DNA from: Rubrobacteraceae bacterium
Lineage (GTDB): Bacteria > Actinomycetota > Rubrobacteria > Rubrobacterales > Rubrobacteraceae
Reading direction: 5' to 3'
Length of the DNA stretch: 6,659 nt
Assembly: GCA_029240775.1 (NCBI GenBank)
Contig: JARDZQ010000102.1
Span: 1 to 6,659, forward strand
Shown: one piece after another, positions 4,884 through 6,659 of the stretch
Numbering within the stretch: the stretch's first letter is position 1
How the letters are laid out: each line of letters opens with the position of its first letter
Notes under the pieces: model-generated
What the model was told of the DNA's origin: nothing
The model's database searches: none
Seen by the model: only the letters and a program-made list of their open reading frames with translations
Program-made: the position numbers and the translations under genes

Positions 4884-5708
4884 TTGAAGCTTGTCACGTA
4901 TTCGACGGGCGGTGGGACGCCAAAGGTCGGACACATCGAGGACGGTGGGATCCAACCGCTCGGAGTCGGAAGCCTGCTGGAGTACATCCTGCACGGCCGC
5001 AGTCCTGACAGGCAGCCCGGAGGAGAGGCGGTCTCGCTCGAGGAGGCGAGCCTGCATCCTCCGATAGCGCGACCGGGTAAGATCGTCGCGATCGGGCTCA
5101 ACTACGTGGATCACGCCGAGGAGACCGGGCAGCCGATCCCGGAGGTTCCGGTCGTATTCGGCAAGTACCCGAACACCATCATCGGTCCCGGGGCTCCGAT
5201 CCGCATACCCCCGATCGCCGAGCAGATTGATTATGAAGCGGAGTTGGCGGTCATCATCGGGCGGCGGGCGCGCAACGTCCCGGAATCAGAGGCGCTGGAG
5301 TACGTCTTCGGCTACACCAACTCCAACGACGTCTCTGCGCGGGATCTGCAGTTCTCCGAGGGCGGGCAGTGGACGCGCAGCAAGTCTATAGACACCTTCT
5401 GTCCTATCGGGCCGTACGTGGCTACACGCGACGAGGTCCCCAATCCGCACAACCGCTACATCCGCGCGATCCTCAACGGGGAGGTCGTGCAGGACGGCCA
5501 CACCTCGAGGATGATCTTCTCCGTCGCCGAGATAGTCTCTTTCTTGAGCCAGGGCATGACGCTCGAGCCCGGCGACATCATCATCACAGGGACGCCGCCA
5601 GGGGTCGGGATGGCACGCGAGCCACAGCTCTGGATGAAGCCGGGCGACGAGGTGAGCATCGAGATCGAGGGCCTCGGCACCCTCACCAACCCTGTCGAGG
5701 CAGAGTAG
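4884..5708 (+). CDS. fumarylacetoacetate hydrolase family protein
   Basis: This 274-residue protein belongs to the FAH superfamily, whose members hydrolyse or decarboxylate beta-diketo acids (fumarylpyruvate, acylpyruvates, oxaloacetate) with a bound divalent metal. Visible marks: PGKIVAIGLNYVDHAEETG (64-82), VFGKYPNTIIGPG (91-103), the metal triad Glu118 and Glu120 (DYEAELAVIIG) and Asp149 (GYTNSNDVSARDLQ), WTRSKSIDTFCPIGPY (163-178) and the closing EPGDIIITGTPPGVG (228-242). I chose TTG 4884 (MKLVTYSTGG) because GAGAGGAG ends 5 nt upstream and FAH proteins usually begin this way; ATG 4851 would add 11 residues but lacks a ribosome site. The N-terminal domain is the short version, with no Nudix or other fusion. 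The substrate is not predictable from the sequence. It follows pdxH after 71 nt. Confidence 0.92.
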   Translation: MKLVTYSTGGGTPKVGHIEDGGIQPLGVGSLLEYILHGRSPDRQPGGEAVSLEEASLHPPIARPGKIVAIGLNYVDHAEETGQPIPEVPVVFGKYPNTIIGPGAPIRIPPIAEQIDYEAELAVIIGRRARNVPESEALEYVFGYTNSNDVSARDLQFSEGGQWTRSKSIDTFCPIGPYVATRDEVPNPHNRYIRAILNGEVVQDGHTSRMIFSVAEIVSFLSQGMTLEPGDIIITGTPPGVGMAREPQLWMKPGDEVSIEIEGLGTLTNPVEAE

Positions 5709-5743
5709 GGCCGTCGGAGACAGAGAGGCGTAGCCCGAGGCTC

Positions 5744-6184
5744 ATGGTGGGGTCCGGCAACATATCGTACCGGCCGGTGAGGGCGATCGGGCTTCTGCTC
5801 GCGTTCCAGGTGATCTGCCTTGCTGGCCTCGGAGCCCACGAGTTCTTGCAGGTCGACTGGCGGCAGATCGACCCCGAAGCCCCGTCGCGGCAGGCGATAG
5901 AGGCGATCACCCTCGCCCTCTTCATCCCGCCCGCGGCTATGACGCTGATGTCCGCCTTAAGCTTCCTCCTCTTGCGGCGCAAAGGGTGGCTTCTGGCGGC
6001 GATCTCCCAGGGCCTCAACCTAGGGGTCTGCCTGTGGCTCTACTCGCAGTTCCAGCCGTGGTACGTCTACCCGATCATGGCCTACTGCATCCTCATGATC
6101 CTTTACCTCAACTCCCAGGACGTGCGGGTCGTGTTCCACCCGCGGCGCAGCGCGGCTAAGCAAGAGCCAGGGGGCGCCGCGTGA
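5744..6184 (+). CDS. four-helix integral membrane protein, unknown function
   Basis: The reading frame from ATG 5744 encodes 146 residues. A weak GAGG lies close upstream; GTG 5747 is an alternative start. Hydrophobic helices are seen at about 13-31 (RAIGLLLAFQVICLAGLG), 53-77 (EAITLALFIPPAAMTLMSAL), 81-100 (GWLLAAISQGLNLGVCLWLY) and 106-122 (WYVYPIMAYCILMILYL). The loops are short, apart from a polar loop at about 33-50 (HEFLQVDWRQIDPEAP). The C-terminus is a cytosolic basic tail (VFHPRRSAAK). By the positive-inside rule both ends face the cytoplasm. I do not recognise the family. It starts 35 nt after the FAH gene and its stop overlaps the next start (GTGA), so it is probably made together with that protein and may be its membrane partner. 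Confidence 0.7.
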   Translation: MVGSGNISYRPVRAIGLLLAFQVICLAGLGAHEFLQVDWRQIDPEAPSRQAIEAITLALFIPPAAMTLMSALSFLLLRRKGWLLAAISQGLNLGVCLWLYSQFQPWYVYPIMAYCILMILYLNSQDVRVVFHPRRSAAKQEPGGAA

Positions 6185-6659
6185 ATCCCGAGCGTCCCGA
6201 CGCCGAGGCCCTGCTCCGGCGTTTCGAGCCCGTCGTCCGCTCGACGAAGGGGGACAAATTCTACCCGATGGACGTCGAGCCTTACGTGCGGGCCTGCAGC
6301 CTGTGGGTCCAGCGGTCCGGCGAGGAAGCGATCTGTGTCGTGCCTCAGGGCAAGCTGGACCTCGACCGGCTCGCGCAGCAGCCGCTCGACGAGGCGGGGG
6401 CGGTCCACTTCCTCAAGTTCACCGACCCAAGGGACCTTGTGCGGCCGGGGTCTCGCGGCGGGCGCTTCCGGGTGTTCGGCAGGCGCGCAGCCAGGGGTTT
6501 CAGAGAGTCGCGCGAGGCCTTCCGGGCCGGGCGCGGCCGGCTGGCGCGGGTAGGGTACGTCTCCCGCTTCGTGGATGCCCTCTACTCGATCACGCTGCTG
6601 GCGAGGGGTCGGGTGCCGGGGGAGTCCGCGGCCGCGGCGTCGGTCTCCTACGAGCGCAT
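6181..6659 (+). CDS. unrecognised protein, N-terminal part (runs off right edge)
   Basis: GTG 6181 overlaps the TGA of the membrane-protein gene (GTGA), with AGGGGG 6 nt upstream, so the pair is translationally coupled. At least 159 codons are present and open to the edge. The N-terminal part (1-80) is soluble and mixed in charge, with the phrase STKGDKFYPMDVEPYVRAC (about 21-39) and then LWVQRSGEEAICVVPQGKLD. A very Arg-rich segment (about 95-120, PGSRGGRFRVFGRRAARGFRE) leads into a helix (YVSRFVDALYSITLLARG) near 124-141. No transmembrane helix is certain within the visible part. I cannot assign a family; large actinobacterial proteins can begin this way, and membrane domains may follow beyond the window. 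The composition resembles the neighbouring genes, so there is no sign of recent transfer. Confidence 0.65.
   Translation, partial: MNPERPDAEALLRRFEPVVRSTKGDKFYPMDVEPYVRACSLWVQRSGEEAICVVPQGKLDLDRLAQQPLDEAGAVHFLKFTDPRDLVRPGSRGGRFRVFGRRAARGFRESREAFRAGRGRLARVGYVSRFVDALYSITLLARGRVPGESAAAASVSYER

Overview
The window is GC-rich bacterial chromosome. It still uses ATA (Ile) and AGG (Arg) codons fairly often. Together with the gene content this suggests a high-GC actinobacterium, possibly a Rubrobacter relative. That placement is inferred from style; no rRNA or marker gene is present. I see no insertion sequence, CRISPR array, rRNA or convincing tRNA.

Left part (1-2708). A partial FUSC-type membrane transporter gene reads leftward off the edge (1-234). 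Across an AT-rich divergent promoter region (235-398) a rightward cluster begins: a 57-residue orphan protein (399-572), a large metallo-beta-lactamase/rhodanese/rhodanese fusion of the CstB/persulfide dioxygenase type (585-1964), a broken TauE/SafE exporter remnant (2002-2274) and an OsmC-family thiol protein (2271-2708). The theme is reactive sulfur handling: oxidation and transfer of low-molecular-weight persulfides, export of the sulfite or sulfonate product (now apparently lost) and thiol-dependent peroxide defence. The promoter region carries a 26-bp imperfect dyad over the -10 element, a candidate operator. The start and stop codons from the fusion gene to osmC form a chain of overlaps.

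Middle (2709-3676). A short convergent intergenic stretch with a stem-loop separates osmC from a leftward DsbA/FrnE-type thioredoxin-fold oxidoreductase with a CPWC active site (2820-3455). A 221-bp intergenic region follows, holding a perfect TATAAT -10 element for the next operon.

Right part (3677-6659). A rightward, closely packed, probable operon runs: DUF427 protein (3677-4165), pyridoxamine 5'-phosphate oxidase pdxH (4174-4812), fumarylacetoacetate hydrolase family enzyme (4884-5708, TTG start), four-helix membrane protein of unknown function (5744-6184) and an unrecognised protein that runs off the right edge (6181-6659). The last two overlap by GTGA.

Most of the window is ordinary metabolism. 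The parts worth a second look are the sulfur locus with its promoter dyad, possible leaderless leader peptide and decayed exporter, and the coupled unknown pair at the right edge.
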